From positions 496,001 to 560,000 of the forward strand of contig NZ_CP066059.1 of the NCBI RefSeq assembly GCF_016127915.1: a stretch of 64,000 nt of DNA. Direction: 5' to 3'. The position numbers were made by a program, and so were the translations under genes. Positions 18,699 through 27,336 of the stretch are shown here, piece by piece; position 1 is the stretch's first letter; each line of letters opens with the position of its first letter. The stretch comes from Streptococcus oralis. Lineage in GTDB: Bacteria; Bacillota; Bacilli; Lactobacillales; Streptococcaceae. The notes beneath the pieces were generated by a model, which ran no database searches, was not told the DNA's origin, and was given only the letters and a program-made list of their open reading frames with translations.

Positions 18699-19355
18699 TT
18701 AAAGGACTTTAGCAGAGGTATGAGTGATCTCCTCCACTTGAATTCCTTCTTTTTCAAACTTATCCTTTAATGAAGTCAAATCGATTTTTCCATCAATTTG
18801 AACTTCGATGACGACCTTGCCATCCTTACGTGGAATGTTGACAGTATGGGAAATATTTAAATCCTCTTCTACAATTAGAGCTACAATTTTCCCCAGTACT
18901 CCGACTTCATTTTCTGTAATGAAACGAACACGAATCCCCTCTTCTCCGTATCCGGCGATTTCCAAGAAAGCCTGAAAAACATCGCGATCTGTAATGACAC
19001 CGTAGACCTGATGATTGTCTACGACTGGTAATATCCCAATTTTATTTTTCAGCATCAGGTAGGTCGCATCTTCTAGACTAGCATAGCCAGAAACCGTCAC
19101 GACATCTCGAATCATTACATCTTTTACTTTGGTTTTATTCAGAAGATAATTCATCTCATAGATAGAGAGACTGGTTGCTTTAGATGGGCTGGCTTCCGCA
19201 ACGGTTCCTTCTGTTACCAATCCGACTAATTGATCGTTTTCGATAACAGGTAAACGGTGCAAACCTTGCTCGCGCATCAAATCTGCTGCGTGTGCTACAG
19301 TCGTATCTGGACTGATATAAACTACCTTACGGGTCATGAAATCTTTAACTGCCAT
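18699..19355 (-). CDS. CBS-domain plus ACT-like domain protein (AcuB-like)
   Basis: A 218-residue cytoplasmic protein. Two CBS motifs fill residues 1-135 (DFMTRKVVYISPDTTV; later VKDVMIRDVVTV), forming a Bateman module that senses adenine nucleotides or SAM. The last 75 residues form an ACT-like fold (RVRFITENEVGVLGKIVALI) that may bind an amino acid. The layout resembles AcuB of Bacillus, but the true function in streptococci is not known. Its position next to the liv operon makes a link with branched-chain amino acids imaginable, but this is inference only. Confidence 0.85.
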   Translation of the reverse strand: MAVKDFMTRKVVYISPDTTVAHAADLMREQGLHRLPVIENDQLVGLVTEGTVAEASPSKATSLSIYEMNYLLNKTKVKDVMIRDVVTVSGYASLEDATYLMLKNKIGILPVVDNHQVYGVITDRDVFQAFLEIAGYGEEGIRVRFITENEVGVLGKIVALIVEEDLNISHTVNIPRKDGKVVIEVQIDGKIDLTSLKDKFEKEGIQVEEITHTSAKVL

Positions 19356-19460
19356 GAGACTTCTCCTTCTATATTGCTACTTTTATTATACACTTTCTTA
19401 GAAAATCTATCAAACGCTTTCATCTCTTTTTCAAGATTTTGAATAATCTGAGTCTTTTAC

Positions 19461-19486
19461 AAAAAAGAGCTCTAATCCAGAGCTCT
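19461..19486 (-). terminator. Likely liv operon terminator
   Basis: Stem AGAGCTCT / AGAGCTCT with a GGATT loop, followed by TTTTTT on the minus strand. It lies about 175 bp past livF. Confidence 0.75.
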
Positions 19487-19660
19487 ATATGTGCAAGTTA
19501 GCAAACATTATTTAGATTTCTTTCAGTTGTTAAGGATACTAGCAACTAGTATTGAAAACCTATTATCATCTCCATCCGCAACCTAAACTAGGCTCCCAGA
19601 CTAGAGGAGAATTTCTTGCGCAATCCTTATCTGACGACTAAAACAATCCACTGGATTGTT
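19487..19660. other. Unassigned stretch downstream of livF
   Basis: No gene is seen. It holds a hairpin AAAACAATCC / GGATTGTTTT at the livF stop (19640-19662) with a weak T tail, and a small inverted repeat near 19540-19553 (ACTAGCAACTAGT). The rest is unexplained and may be a decayed repeat. Confidence 0.4.
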
Positions 19661-20371
19661 TTAGCCACCTAGATATGCTTTTCTGACTTCATCTGATGCT
19701 GCGAGTTCTTTTCCTGTTCCTGATAGGACAATCTTTCCTGTTTCAAGTACATAACCACGGTCAGAGATAGCAAGAGCCTTGTTAGCGTTCTGTTCAATTA
19801 GGAGAACCGTTGTTCCTTGCTTCTGAATATCTTGAATGATATCAAAAATTTCTTGGATAAAGATTGGGGCAAGTCCCATTGACGGCTCATCCAAGAGAAG
19901 GAGCTTAGGTGTAGACATGAGAGCACGTCCCATAGCCAACATCTGCTGTTCACCACCTGAAAGAGTTGCCGCATCTTGGTTTTTGCGTTCTTCCAGACGA
20001 GGGAAACGTGAAAAGACTTTTTTCAAGTTAGCTTGATTTTCTTCACGATTTTTCTTTAAAAAGGCTCCCATTTCTAAGTTTTCCATAACAGTCAAACCTG
20101 GGAAAACATGGCGTCCCTCAGGAACTTGTGAAAGGCCACCTGCCACAATTTTTTGCGCTGGCAACTTTTGAATTTCTTTTCCTAAAAACTGAATTTTACC
20201 AGCACTTGGACGAACCAAACCTGAAAGGGTACGAAGAATGGTTGTTTTACCAGCACCATTGGCACCAATCAAGGAAACAACTTCACCTTCATTAACCTCG
20301 AAACTTACATCACGAACTGCTTGGATCATACCGTAATGTACAGAGAGGTTTTCAACTTTTAACATAGACAT
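19661..20371 (-). CDS. livF: Branched-chain amino-acid ABC transporter, ATPase LivF
   Basis: A 236-residue ATPase, one of two for the HAAT-family importer. Walker A is GANGAGKTT, the signature is LSGGEQQM, and Walker B is LLLLDEPSMGLAP, with the MGLAP ending typical of LivF. It shares one base with the stop of livG, so translation is coupled. It is the last gene of livJHMGF. Confidence 0.95.
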   Translation of the reverse strand: MSMLKVENLSVHYGMIQAVRDVSFEVNEGEVVSLIGANGAGKTTILRTLSGLVRPSAGKIQFLGKEIQKLPAQKIVAGGLSQVPEGRHVFPGLTVMENLEMGAFLKKNREENQANLKKVFSRFPRLEERKNQDAATLSGGEQQMLAMGRALMSTPKLLLLDEPSMGLAPIFIQEIFDIIQDIQKQGTTVLLIEQNANKALAISDRGYVLETGKIVLSGTGKELAASDEVRKAYLGG

Positions 20372-21135
20372 TAGGCCTCACCTCCTAGATAAGCTTCGAT
20401 AACGCGTTTGTTGTTCTTGATCTCATCCGGAGTCCCATGAGCAATCAACCGACCATATTCAAGAACATAGATACGCTCAGTGACTTCCATAACCAAATTC
20501 ATGTCGTGTTCGATGAGCATGATAGTAATTTTAAATTCATCTTTGATACGACGAATCAATTCTGTCAATTCAGCTGTTTCTTGAGGATTCATCCCAGCTG
20601 CAGGTTCATCCAAAAAGAGAATTTTAGGTTCAGTTGCTAGAGCACGAACGATTTCTAATCGACGTTGTTGACCATAGGCTAGATTCTTCGCAAGAGTATC
20701 TGCGTCGCCATCCAAATCAAAAATCTTCAGCAAGTCCAAAGCTTTGCTTTTTAATTCTTCCTCATTCTTATAAAAAGCTGGTAGGCGAAGGAAGCTCGCA
20801 AGGACATGTTGTTTATGATGATTGCTAAATGCAATCAAAACATTTTCCAAAACTGTCAAGTCCTTGAACAAACGAATATTTTGGAAAGTACGACTGAGAC
20901 CAAGTGAGGCAATCTTATAGGGAGTTTTCCCATTTAGGAGGTGACCATCTAGTGTCACAGTACCTTCGCTTGGTTCATAAACGCCGGTCAAGAGATTGAA
21001 AAGGGTTGTTTTACCAGCCCCGTTTGGTCCAATCAGACCAACCAACTCTCCCTCGTTCAATTCAAGAGTGACATCTCCAACAGCTGTTAGACCGCCAAAA
21101 TGTTTGGTTAACTGTTTAACTTCAAGTAATGCCAT
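20371..21135 (-). CDS. livG: Branched-chain amino-acid ABC transporter, ATPase LivG
   Basis: A 254-residue ATPase pairing with LivF. Walker A is GPNGAGKTT (about 36-44). The signature is degenerate, LAYGQQRR, as is normal for LivG. Walker B is ILFLDEPAAGMNP. It overlaps livM and livF by one base each. Confidence 0.95.
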   Translation of the reverse strand: MALLEVKQLTKHFGGLTAVGDVTLELNEGELVGLIGPNGAGKTTLFNLLTGVYEPSEGTVTLDGHLLNGKTPYKIASLGLSRTFQNIRLFKDLTVLENVLIAFSNHHKQHVLASFLRLPAFYKNEEELKSKALDLLKIFDLDGDADTLAKNLAYGQQRRLEIVRALATEPKILFLDEPAAGMNPQETAELTELIRRIKDEFKITIMLIEHDMNLVMEVTERIYVLEYGRLIAHGTPDEIKNNKRVIEAYLGGEA

Positions 21136-22091
21136 TAATTTTGTCCCTCCTTCTTAGATTTTTTAAAGAAACGTGATAGACTCAATTCCCATGTCCCAAG
21201 AAGTCCACCTGGTCTGAAAATCATCACCAATACAAGAGCCAAGGCGTAGATGATCATACGTACGCTAGCTACATCTTGAAGGAGCATATTTAAAATTCCT
21301 AAAACAATCGCTGAAACGATGGTACCAGTAATCGATCCAAGTCCACCAAATACAACGATAATCAACACATTGATGGAATTAATAAAGGTGTAATCTTTTG
21401 GCACAACAGATCCGATAAAACCGGCCTGAAGTGAACCAGCAATACTTGCTGTAATGGCACCAAAGACAAAAGCGATAATTTTGATCTTTGTAGTGTTTAC
21501 CCCAACGGACTCTGCAGCAATTTCATCCTCACGAACAGATAGAGTAGAGCGTCCAATTGGACTACGTAAGAAGTTGAGGGTTGCAATAGTTGTGATCACT
21601 ACAAAAAGATACACCATTTGCCAGTTGGTAAAGTTTGGAATACCCAAGATACCAGCGGCACCGTTGGTCAAACTACCACCATTAATGATAAAGATACGAA
21701 TGATTTCTGAAACACCTAGTGTCGCAACAGCCAGATAGTCACCCTTCAAACGGAGTGTTGGAATCCCAACGAGCAAAGCGACTGCACCAGAAATCAAGGC
21801 GCCCAAGACCATTGCTCCAAAGAAGGCACCATAAGTTGGTGATTTTGAACCAATAATCGCTGCTGCATAAGCCCCAATCGCCATAAAACCCGCATGACCG
21901 AGTGAGAATTGTCCTGAAAAACCAACGATTAAGTTCAGACCTACTGCAAGGATGATATTAATCCCAATTTGTTCTAAAATTTGGACATGGAATAGATTGA
22001 GAACACCAGCAGAAACCAGTACACCAATCAATCCATAACCCGCTAACAGAAGGAATAACCAGAGAATATTTACTTTAAGATTTGTCTTCAT
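21135..22091 (-). CDS. livM: Branched-chain amino-acid ABC transporter, permease LivM
   Basis: A 318-residue integral membrane subunit with about nine hydrophobic segments. The conserved LNLIVGFSGQFSLGHAGFMA region lies near residues 53-72, and the cytoplasmic coupling loop near REDEIAAESVGVN. It forms the translocation channel with LivH for Leu, Ile and Val uptake. It is 3 bp downstream of livH and overlaps livG. Confidence 0.95.
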   Translation of the reverse strand: MKTNLKVNILWLFLLLAGYGLIGVLVSAGVLNLFHVQILEQIGINIILAVGLNLIVGFSGQFSLGHAGFMAIGAYAAAIIGSKSPTYGAFFGAMVLGALISGAVALLVGIPTLRLKGDYLAVATLGVSEIIRIFIINGGSLTNGAAGILGIPNFTNWQMVYLFVVITTIATLNFLRSPIGRSTLSVREDEIAAESVGVNTTKIKIIAFVFGAITASIAGSLQAGFIGSVVPKDYTFINSINVLIIVVFGGLGSITGTIVSAIVLGILNMLLQDVASVRMIIYALALVLVMIFRPGGLLGTWELSLSRFFKKSKKEGQN

Positions 22092-22094
22092 TGT

Positions 22095-22973
22095 TTACAC
22101 CTTCTCTTTCACATTCTTACCAAGGATACCTGCAGGACGAACAATCAGAATCAGAAGCAAGATTCCATATACGATAGCATCACGGAAATCAGACATACCA
22201 AAGGCAGTAGCAAATGTTTCCAACAAACCAATCACAAATCCCCCTAGAGCTGCACCAGGAATAATCCCGATACCACCCAGTACGGCCGCAACAAATGATT
22301 TTAGACCTGGAGTCACACCCATCAAAGGTTCAAGAGAGTTGTAGTAAAGGGCAATGAGGACACCTGCTGCACCAGCAAGGGCTGAACCCAAAGCAAAGGT
22401 AAAACTGATTGTACGATTTACATTAATTCCCATCAATTGAGCTGCGTCACTATCAACTGATACCGCACGCATGGCTTTCCCCATTTTTGTTTTTTGGACG
22501 ATCAATTGTAATAAAACCATCAAGAATACAGAAACTGCTAAAATCATCAATTGAACATTTGTCAAGCTAATTGGTCCCAAGTCAAAGCGGACTGTTTCAA
22601 TTGCTTGAGGGAAGGCACGAGTATTGGCACCTACTAGATAAACCATTCCGTATTCCAGTAGGAAAGACACTCCGATGGCAGTAATCAAAACAGCAATACG
22701 TGTAGAATGTCGCAAAGGACGGTAGGCAAGAAACTCAATTACAACACCAAGTAGTGCAGTTCCAGCCATTGAAATAATTAAAGCTAAAAAGAAATCCATT
22801 TGGAAAGAATTAATCAAAAAGTAACCAATAAAGGCACCCATCATGTAAATATCGCCATGGGCGAAGTTGATGAGTTTGATAATTCCATAAACCATGGTAT
22901 AACCCAGAGCCAAAAGTGCATAAATACTACCCAGAATTAGACCATTCACAAGTTGTTGGAGCATAGCATTCAC
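22095..22973 (-). CDS. livH: Branched-chain amino-acid ABC transporter, permease LivH
   Basis: A 292-residue permease with about eight membrane segments. It opens with LVNGLILGSIYALLALGYTM, the usual LivH start, and has a coupling loop near MGKAMRAVSVDSDAAQLMGI. It follows livJ by about 110 bp; that gap has no clear terminator, so the unit is probably one transcript with livJ at a higher level. Confidence 0.95.
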   Translation of the reverse strand: MNAMLQQLVNGLILGSIYALLALGYTMVYGIIKLINFAHGDIYMMGAFIGYFLINSFQMDFFLALIISMAGTALLGVVIEFLAYRPLRHSTRIAVLITAIGVSFLLEYGMVYLVGANTRAFPQAIETVRFDLGPISLTNVQLMILAVSVFLMVLLQLIVQKTKMGKAMRAVSVDSDAAQLMGINVNRTISFTFALGSALAGAAGVLIALYYNSLEPLMGVTPGLKSFVAAVLGGIGIIPGAALGGFVIGLLETFATAFGMSDFRDAIVYGILLLILIVRPAGILGKNVKEKV

Positions 22974-23083
22974 TCTTTTCTATCGTTATTTTTTAGAAAA
23001 TTTCATTATTTTCACAAGTTCATAAACACCGAAACAGGGAGTGAGTCAAAGGCTCATTCCCCATTTCAATTACTATTCTAATG

Positions 23084-24244
23084 TTATGGTTTTACAACTT
23101 CTGCTTCTTCAACTTTACCATTGTTCATGGTCATCATGTAAGCAGTTTTCACAGTATTGTGGTCAGCATCAAAGCTTGTTTGACCAGTTACACCATCAAA
23201 ATCTTTGGTTTTAGCAAGGTTGTCCTTGATCTCACCTGAGTTTTTAGCACCTTTTGCAGCATTGGCTACTAGGTAAACTGAGTCATAGGCTAAAGCTGAG
23301 AATGTTGAAGGCTCTTCGTTGTATTTAGCACGGTATGCTTCAAGGAAAGCTTTAGCTTTTGCAGAAACATCAACAGTAGTTGAGAATCCTGAGATGAAGT
23401 AAATGTTTGATGCTCTTTCAGCAGTTGCTTGTTGAACAAATTCTTCACCGTTAAATCCATCACCACCAATGATTGGTTTATCAATTCCCATACCACGTGC
23501 TTGGTTTACAATTTTACCAGCTTCTGTGTAGTAACCTGGAACTACGATAGCGTCAAACTCTTTGTCTTTCATTTTAGTAAGGGCTGCTTGGAAGTCAGTA
23601 TCACCTGCTACGAATGTTTCATCGGCTACAATCTCACCCTTGTAGGCTTCGCGGAATGATTTAGCAATACCTTTAGCATAGTCACTAGCGTTGTCAGTAT
23701 AAAGAACAACCTTCTTAGCATTCAATTTGTTTGTTACATAGTTAGAAATAATCTTCCCTTGGAAGCTATCTTGGAATGTTCCGATAAATAGGTAATCTTG
23801 ACCTTTAGTCAAACCGTCTTGAGTAGCACTTGGTGAAATCAATGGCACTCCAGCTTTAGTAGCGTTAGCTACAGCTGCAGCAGTTGCACCAGATGTCGCA
23901 GGTCCTACAATAGCTGCTACTTTTGATTGGGTAACAAGGTTTGTTGTAACAGAAGCTGCTTCAGCAGTTTCTGACTTGTTGTCTTTGTCTACAACTTCGA
24001 TTTGTTTCCCATCAATTCCACCTGCAGCGTTGATTTCGTCTACGGCAAGTTGGGCACCTTTTTGTTCAGCTGTACCGTAAGCTGCCACAGCACCTGTCTC
24101 TTCAAAGTTAAAACCGATCTTAATCGTTTTTTCGTCCACTGGATTTCCAGTTGTGTTTGACGCACCTGACTTGACCTCTCCACAGGCAGCAAGAAGAGCC
24201 ACACTAGCAAGAGCCACAAAAGATAGGGCAAATTTTTTCTTCAT
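23084..24244 (-). CDS. livJ: Branched-chain amino-acid-binding lipoprotein LivJ
   Basis: A 386-residue extracellular receptor. The signal peptide ends in the lipobox LAAC (Cys21), so it is lipid-anchored on the outer face of the membrane. The mature part is a type I periplasmic-binding fold with IKIGFNFEETGAVAAYG near its start and GPATSGATAA in the ligand cleft. It delivers Leu/Ile/Val to LivHM. It is the first gene of the liv unit, and its promoter carries a CodY-like box. Confidence 0.95.
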   Translation of the reverse strand: MKKKFALSFVALASVALLAACGEVKSGASNTTGNPVDEKTIKIGFNFEETGAVAAYGTAEQKGAQLAVDEINAAGGIDGKQIEVVDKDNKSETAEAASVTTNLVTQSKVAAIVGPATSGATAAAVANATKAGVPLISPSATQDGLTKGQDYLFIGTFQDSFQGKIISNYVTNKLNAKKVVLYTDNASDYAKGIAKSFREAYKGEIVADETFVAGDTDFQAALTKMKDKEFDAIVVPGYYTEAGKIVNQARGMGIDKPIIGGDGFNGEEFVQQATAERASNIYFISGFSTTVDVSAKAKAFLEAYRAKYNEEPSTFSALAYDSVYLVANAAKGAKNSGEIKDNLAKTKDFDGVTGQTSFDADHNTVKTAYMMTMNNGKVEEAEVVKP

Positions 24245-24285
24245 TTTTAATCTCCTTATAGTTGTTTCAAAAATTGTATGTTAAG

Positions 24286-24314
24286 AATATACCGAATTAT
24301 CAGAAAATTGTCAA
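24286..24314 (-). promoter_or_regulatory. livJ promoter with CodY-like box
   Basis: TTGACA, a 17-bp spacer and TATATT on the minus strand. The spacer and the end of the -35 coincide with AATTTTCTGATAATT (24309-24295), which matches the CodY consensus AATTTTCWGAAAATT at 14 of 15 positions. CodY repression of branched-chain amino-acid uptake under amino-acid plenty is established in Gram-positives. Confidence 0.8.
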
Positions 24315-24331
24315 TGTATTTATTTAACTTT

Positions 24332-24601
24332 TTAAATGATAACGTTTTCTTCGGTCCGATAGAGATTCCCAACGAAGGGAGTTTCTAGCTCTTGAATATG
24401 GCAACGTCTAATTTTCTTGATATATCTTTCCTTACCTAATCTCTCAACTAAGTCATCTAACTCCTCAGTTGGAACATAGAGCTGCAAGTAACGATGTTTT
24501 TTGGAATGGTAACAGATATCACCGTATTCCTGAATCTTTTTTGCATCTCGATTATAGTAGAGATAGATGATTAATCCTGATCGATTTGTTTTTTCAAACA
24601 T
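24332..24601 (-). CDS. YlbG family protein (DUF2129)
   Basis: An 89-residue protein of the YlbG/DUF2129 family, common in Bacilli and without a proven function. It is basic, with no membrane segment. It lies between clpP and livJ with its own TATAAT upstream, just before the clpP terminator. Confidence 0.82.
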   Translation of the reverse strand: MFEKTNRSGLIIYLYYNRDAKKIQEYGDICYHSKKHRYLQLYVPTEELDDLVERLGKERYIKKIRRCHIQELETPFVGNLYRTEENVII

Positions 24602-24640
24602 GAGGAAGCCTCTTTCTAAGAAATCTTATCCTATTATATC

Positions 24641-24670
24641 AAAAAAAGCAAACTCCGTCGAGTTTGCTTT
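24641..24670 (-). terminator. clpP terminator
   Basis: AAAGCAAACTC / GAGTTTGCTTT stem with a long T-run on the minus strand. Confidence 0.9.
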
Positions 24671-24679
24671 CATGCATTA

Positions 24680-25270
24680 TTAGTTCAAAGAATTGTTAGC
24701 CATGATTTCATCAATGAAACCATACTCAAGTGTTTCTTGGGCACTCATCCAGTAATCACGTTCAGCGTCAGCATGAATTTGCTCAACTGATTTATCAGAG
24801 TTATCTGCAAGGATTTTTTCCAAGGTCTTACGGGTTTTAAGCAAGTGTTCTGCAGCAATTGCCATATCTGTCTGTTGGGTTCCACCACCTGTACCACCCA
24901 TTGGTTGGTGAATCATGTACTCTGCATTTGGAAGCATGAAACGTTTGCCTTTTGCGCCACTTGATGCAATGACAGTCCCCATGGATGCAGCCATCCCCAT
25001 AACGATTGTTTGGACATCTGCCTTGATAAAGTTCATTGTATCAACGATTGCCAAACCAGCTGAAACAGATCCTCCAGGTGTATTGACATAAAGGTAAATA
25101 TCTTTTGTGCTGTCTTGGGCATCCAAGAAGAGCAACTGGGCGATAACGGAGTTGGCCATGTTGTCTTCAACTGGACCTGTTAGCATGATGATGCGGTCTT
25201 TCAGAAGGCGAGAGTAAATGTCATAGGAACGTTCTCCACGGCTTGTTTGTTCAATAACTACAGGAATCAT
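24680..25270 (-). CDS. clpP: ATP-dependent Clp protease proteolytic subunit
   Basis: A 196-residue serine protease that forms a double heptamer and degrades proteins delivered by ClpE, ClpC, ClpX or ClpL. The catalytic Ser is in GMAASMG (about residue 96), the His in MIHQPMGG (about 121) and the Asp in the region after [14 protein letters not shown]. The processing region near the N-terminus is usual. The promoter overlaps a perfect CtsR box. ClpP is central to competence shut-off and stress survival in pneumococcus. Confidence 0.98.
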   Translation of the reverse strand: MIPVVIEQTSRGERSYDIYSRLLKDRIIMLTGPVEDNMANSVIAQLLFLDAQDSTKDIYLYVNTPGGSVSAGLAIVDTMNFIKADVQTIVMGMAASMGTVIASSGAKGKRFMLPNAEYMIHQPMGGTGGGTQQTDMAIAAEHLLKTRKTLEKILADNSDKSVEQIHADAERDYWMSAQETLEYGFIDEIMANNSLN

Positions 25271-25331
25271 TCATTTCTCCTTTTAATTTTTAATGTTGAA
25301 TTTTCTTAGTCTTACGACTCAATACAGAACT

Positions 25332-25361
25332 ATTATATCTTTTTGGTCAAAAAAGGTCAAA
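25332..25361 (-). promoter_or_regulatory. clpP promoter overlapped by a CtsR box
   Basis: On the minus strand TTGACC, a 17-bp spacer and TATAAT. The plus strand reads GGTCAAAAAAGGTCAAA (25345-25361), a perfect RGTCAAANANRGTCAAA CtsR site that covers the -35. Confidence 0.92.
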
Positions 25362-25450
25362 TTTTTGCTCTATTCTCTAAACAGAAACAAAAACTCAACC
25401 TCCTTTCAAGTCAAAAACGAACTTCTAATTTCACTATTTACTTTGGGATT

Positions 25451-26080
25451 TTATTTAGTACCGAACAAGCGATCTCCAGCATCTCCAAGACCTGGAACGA
25501 TATAACCGTGTTCGTTCAAGCGTTCATCCAAGGCTGCTGTAAAGATCTCTACATCTGGGTGTGCTTCTTGAAGAGCTTTCACTCCTTCCGGAGCGGATAC
25601 CAGGCAGACAAACTTGATATTGGATGCGCCACGTTTTTTAAGGGAATCTACTGCCAAGATTGCTGAGCCACCTGTTGCCAACATTGGATCAACGACAAAG
25701 ATTTGACGTTGGTCAATATCCTCAGGTAATTTCACCAAGTATTCAACTGGTTGAAGGGTTTCTTCATCACGGTACATACCGATATGACCAACTTTGGCTG
25801 CTGGAACCAAGCTCAAGAGCCCATCTACCATCCCAATACCTGCACGCAAGATTGGGACAATCGCCAATTTTTTCCCAGCCAATTGTTTTTGAACGGTCTT
25901 TGTGATAGGTGTTTCGATTTCCACGTCTTCAAGTGGAAGATCACGAAGTACTTCATATCCCATCAACATTGCAATCTCGTCTACTAGTTCACGAAAAGCT
26001 TTTGTAGAAGTGTCTGTACGACGCAAGATTGACAATTTGTGTTGAATGAGTGGATGATTAATGACTTCAATTTTTCCCAT
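25451..26080 (-). CDS. upp: Uracil phosphoribosyltransferase
   Basis: A 209-residue salvage enzyme converting uracil and PRPP to UMP. The PRPP loop is seen in [10 protein letters not shown] (about 131-140), and the [13 protein letters not shown] end binds uracil. I start at [10 protein letters not shown], which has AAGGA upstream and gives the usual length; a longer frame adds seven residues not found in the family. An extended TGATATAAT box lies just past the comEB terminator, so it has its own promoter. Confidence 0.97.
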   Translation of the reverse strand: MGKIEVINHPLIQHKLSILRRTDTSTKAFRELVDEIAMLMGYEVLRDLPLEDVEIETPITKTVQKQLAGKKLAIVPILRAGIGMVDGLLSLVPAAKVGHIGMYRDEETLQPVEYLVKLPEDIDQRQIFVVDPMLATGGSAILAVDSLKKRGASNIKFVCLVSAPEGVKALQEAHPDVEIFTAALDERLNEHGYIVPGLGDAGDRLFGTK

Positions 26081-26121
26081 TTTCTGAGTTCCTTCTTTCA
26101 ATTTATTCTTCTTATTATATC

Positions 26122-26160
26122 AAAAAACGGTCTAAAAAGCTTTCTAAACCATTTCTTTTT
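26122..26160 (-). terminator. comEB terminator
   Basis: An imperfect GGTTTAGA / TCTAGACC-like stem and TTTTTT on the minus strand, directly followed by the upp -10 box. Confidence 0.65.
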
Positions 26161-26168
26161 ATTAATTT

Positions 26169-26636
26169 TTAAATCAAATCTGCCTCTTGGAGAGCTGTCT
26201 GAACAGTCTCTAATGGTAAATGGGTCAACTCGGTGCCTTTTTCATGATAAAGGTACTGGGCATAGTCATCCATTCGGTACTGGTTGATATAAACCACGCG
26301 CTTACAACCAACTTGTAGCAGTTGTTTGGTGCAGTTCAGACACGGAAAATGGGTCACATAGGCTGTAAACCCTCTTGGAACCCCTCGTTCGGCTCCTTGC
26401 AAGATGGCATTAACCTCGGCGTGAAGGGTTCGAACACAGTGACCTTCAATGACCAGACATTCGTGGTCAATACAGTGCTCCGTTCCTGATACGGAACCAT
26501 TGTAGCCTGTTGAAATGACTTTATTGTCCTTGACTAGGACAGCTCCCACCTTGGCACGTTTGCAGGTCGAACGATTGGCAATCAGTAAAGCCTGGGCTGC
26601 AAAGTACTCATCCCAAGCCAGTCTTTTTTCTGTCAT
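26169..26636 (-). CDS. comEB: dCMP deaminase / ComEB-like cytidine deaminase-fold protein
   Basis: A 155-residue zinc deaminase. HAEVNAIL (about 71-78) holds the zinc His and catalytic Glu, and PCLNCTKQL (about 98-106) the two zinc Cys. It turns dCMP into dUMP for dTMP synthesis. The name comEB comes from the Bacillus operon; deaminase activity is the likely role. It is 18 bp downstream of the TetR gene and probably cotranscribed. Confidence 0.93.
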   Translation of the reverse strand: MTEKRLAWDEYFAAQALLIANRSTCKRAKVGAVLVKDNKVISTGYNGSVSGTEHCIDHECLVIEGHCVRTLHAEVNAILQGAERGVPRGFTAYVTHFPCLNCTKQLLQVGCKRVVYINQYRMDDYAQYLYHEKGTELTHLPLETVQTALQEADLI

Positions 26637-26654
26637 AAGTCTTCTCCTTGTCCT

Positions 26655-27212
26655 CTATTTTTTGAAAAATGGCAAGCGTAAATCCGCAATTTTTTCAGCT
26701 GGAACCTTCATGCCATCCTTAATCCATTTGAGCAGAACCGATACGATGGCAGAGCTCCAAAAGGAATGAAGGTAGCTGCTAACGCCTTTTGATTTTCCGT
26801 GGTATTTTTCTAGAAATTCCTGCATGGCTTGGACAAAAATCTTTTCCAAATGGTAGTCCAGAGCAAGTTGGATAACCTTGGCTTCTTTCTTGGCTGCGCG
26901 GAAAAGGTGAACCCAGACCAGATAAAGATCGGTTTTGACATCGTAGTGGCTCAACTGTTCCATAATGTTATGGACACTGCGTTTAAAGACACTTTCCAAA
27001 ATCTCTTCTTTGGAGCCATAGTTACGATAGAAGGCAGCACGAGAGACGCCCGCTCGTTTGACCAGCTCCGAAATGCTGATCTTGGCCAAGTCTTTTTTCT
27101 CTAGAAGTTGCAAAAGAGCCGTCTCGATTGCTTCTCTAGTTAAAAAATTGGATTCTTGATTTGATTTTCTGAGATTCTCAAGAGATTTTTCAGATATTTT
27201 ACGTTCAGACAT
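26655..27212 (-). CDS. TetR/AcrR family regulator
   Basis: A 185-residue repressor. The helix-turn-helix is at about residues 40-60 (ISELVKRAGVSRAAFYRNYG), followed by an alpha-helical ligand domain with aromatic and hydrophobic residues (SYLHSFWSSAIVSVLLKWI). It is divergent from the DegV/FakB gene. The shared gap contains repeated TTGTCA/TGACAA half-sites, so control of itself and of the lipid-binding neighbour is plausible. The ligand is unknown. Confidence 0.88.
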   Translation of the reverse strand: MSERKISEKSLENLRKSNQESNFLTREAIETALLQLLEKKDLAKISISELVKRAGVSRAAFYRNYGSKEEILESVFKRSVHNIMEQLSHYDVKTDLYLVWVHLFRAAKKEAKVIQLALDYHLEKIFVQAMQEFLEKYHGKSKGVSSYLHSFWSSAIVSVLLKWIKDGMKVPAEKIADLRLPFFKK

Positions 27213-27298
27213 AACAATTTCTTTCTACTTGTGACAACAGAGAGGTGGTACTTTTGTTTCAAGGGCTTTCATGATATAATTGTAAAAAAAGACAGAAC

Positions 27299-27323
27299 CT
27301 TTGTCAATGTATAAGTGACAAAG
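27299..27323. promoter_or_regulatory. Inverted repeat between the TetR and DegV genes
   Basis: CTTTGTCA and TGACAAAG are separated by 9 bp, placed about 12 bases after the likely DegV transcription start (TATAAT at 27275-27280). A related TTGTGACAA palindrome lies at 27230-27239, next to the TetR start. Candidate operators of the TetR protein. Confidence 0.55.
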
Positions 27324-27336
27324 ATGGAGAATTTCT

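Noticed and set aside
19640..19662. Hairpin AAAACAATCC / GGATTGTTTT as the main liv terminator
   Set aside because: It overlaps the stop codon and has no T-run beyond the stem; the hairpin at 19461-19486 is the better terminator.
24338..24351. cre-like TGATAACGTTTTCT near livJ
   Set aside because: One mismatch at a key A, and it lies within the end of the ylbG coding sequence; more likely chance.
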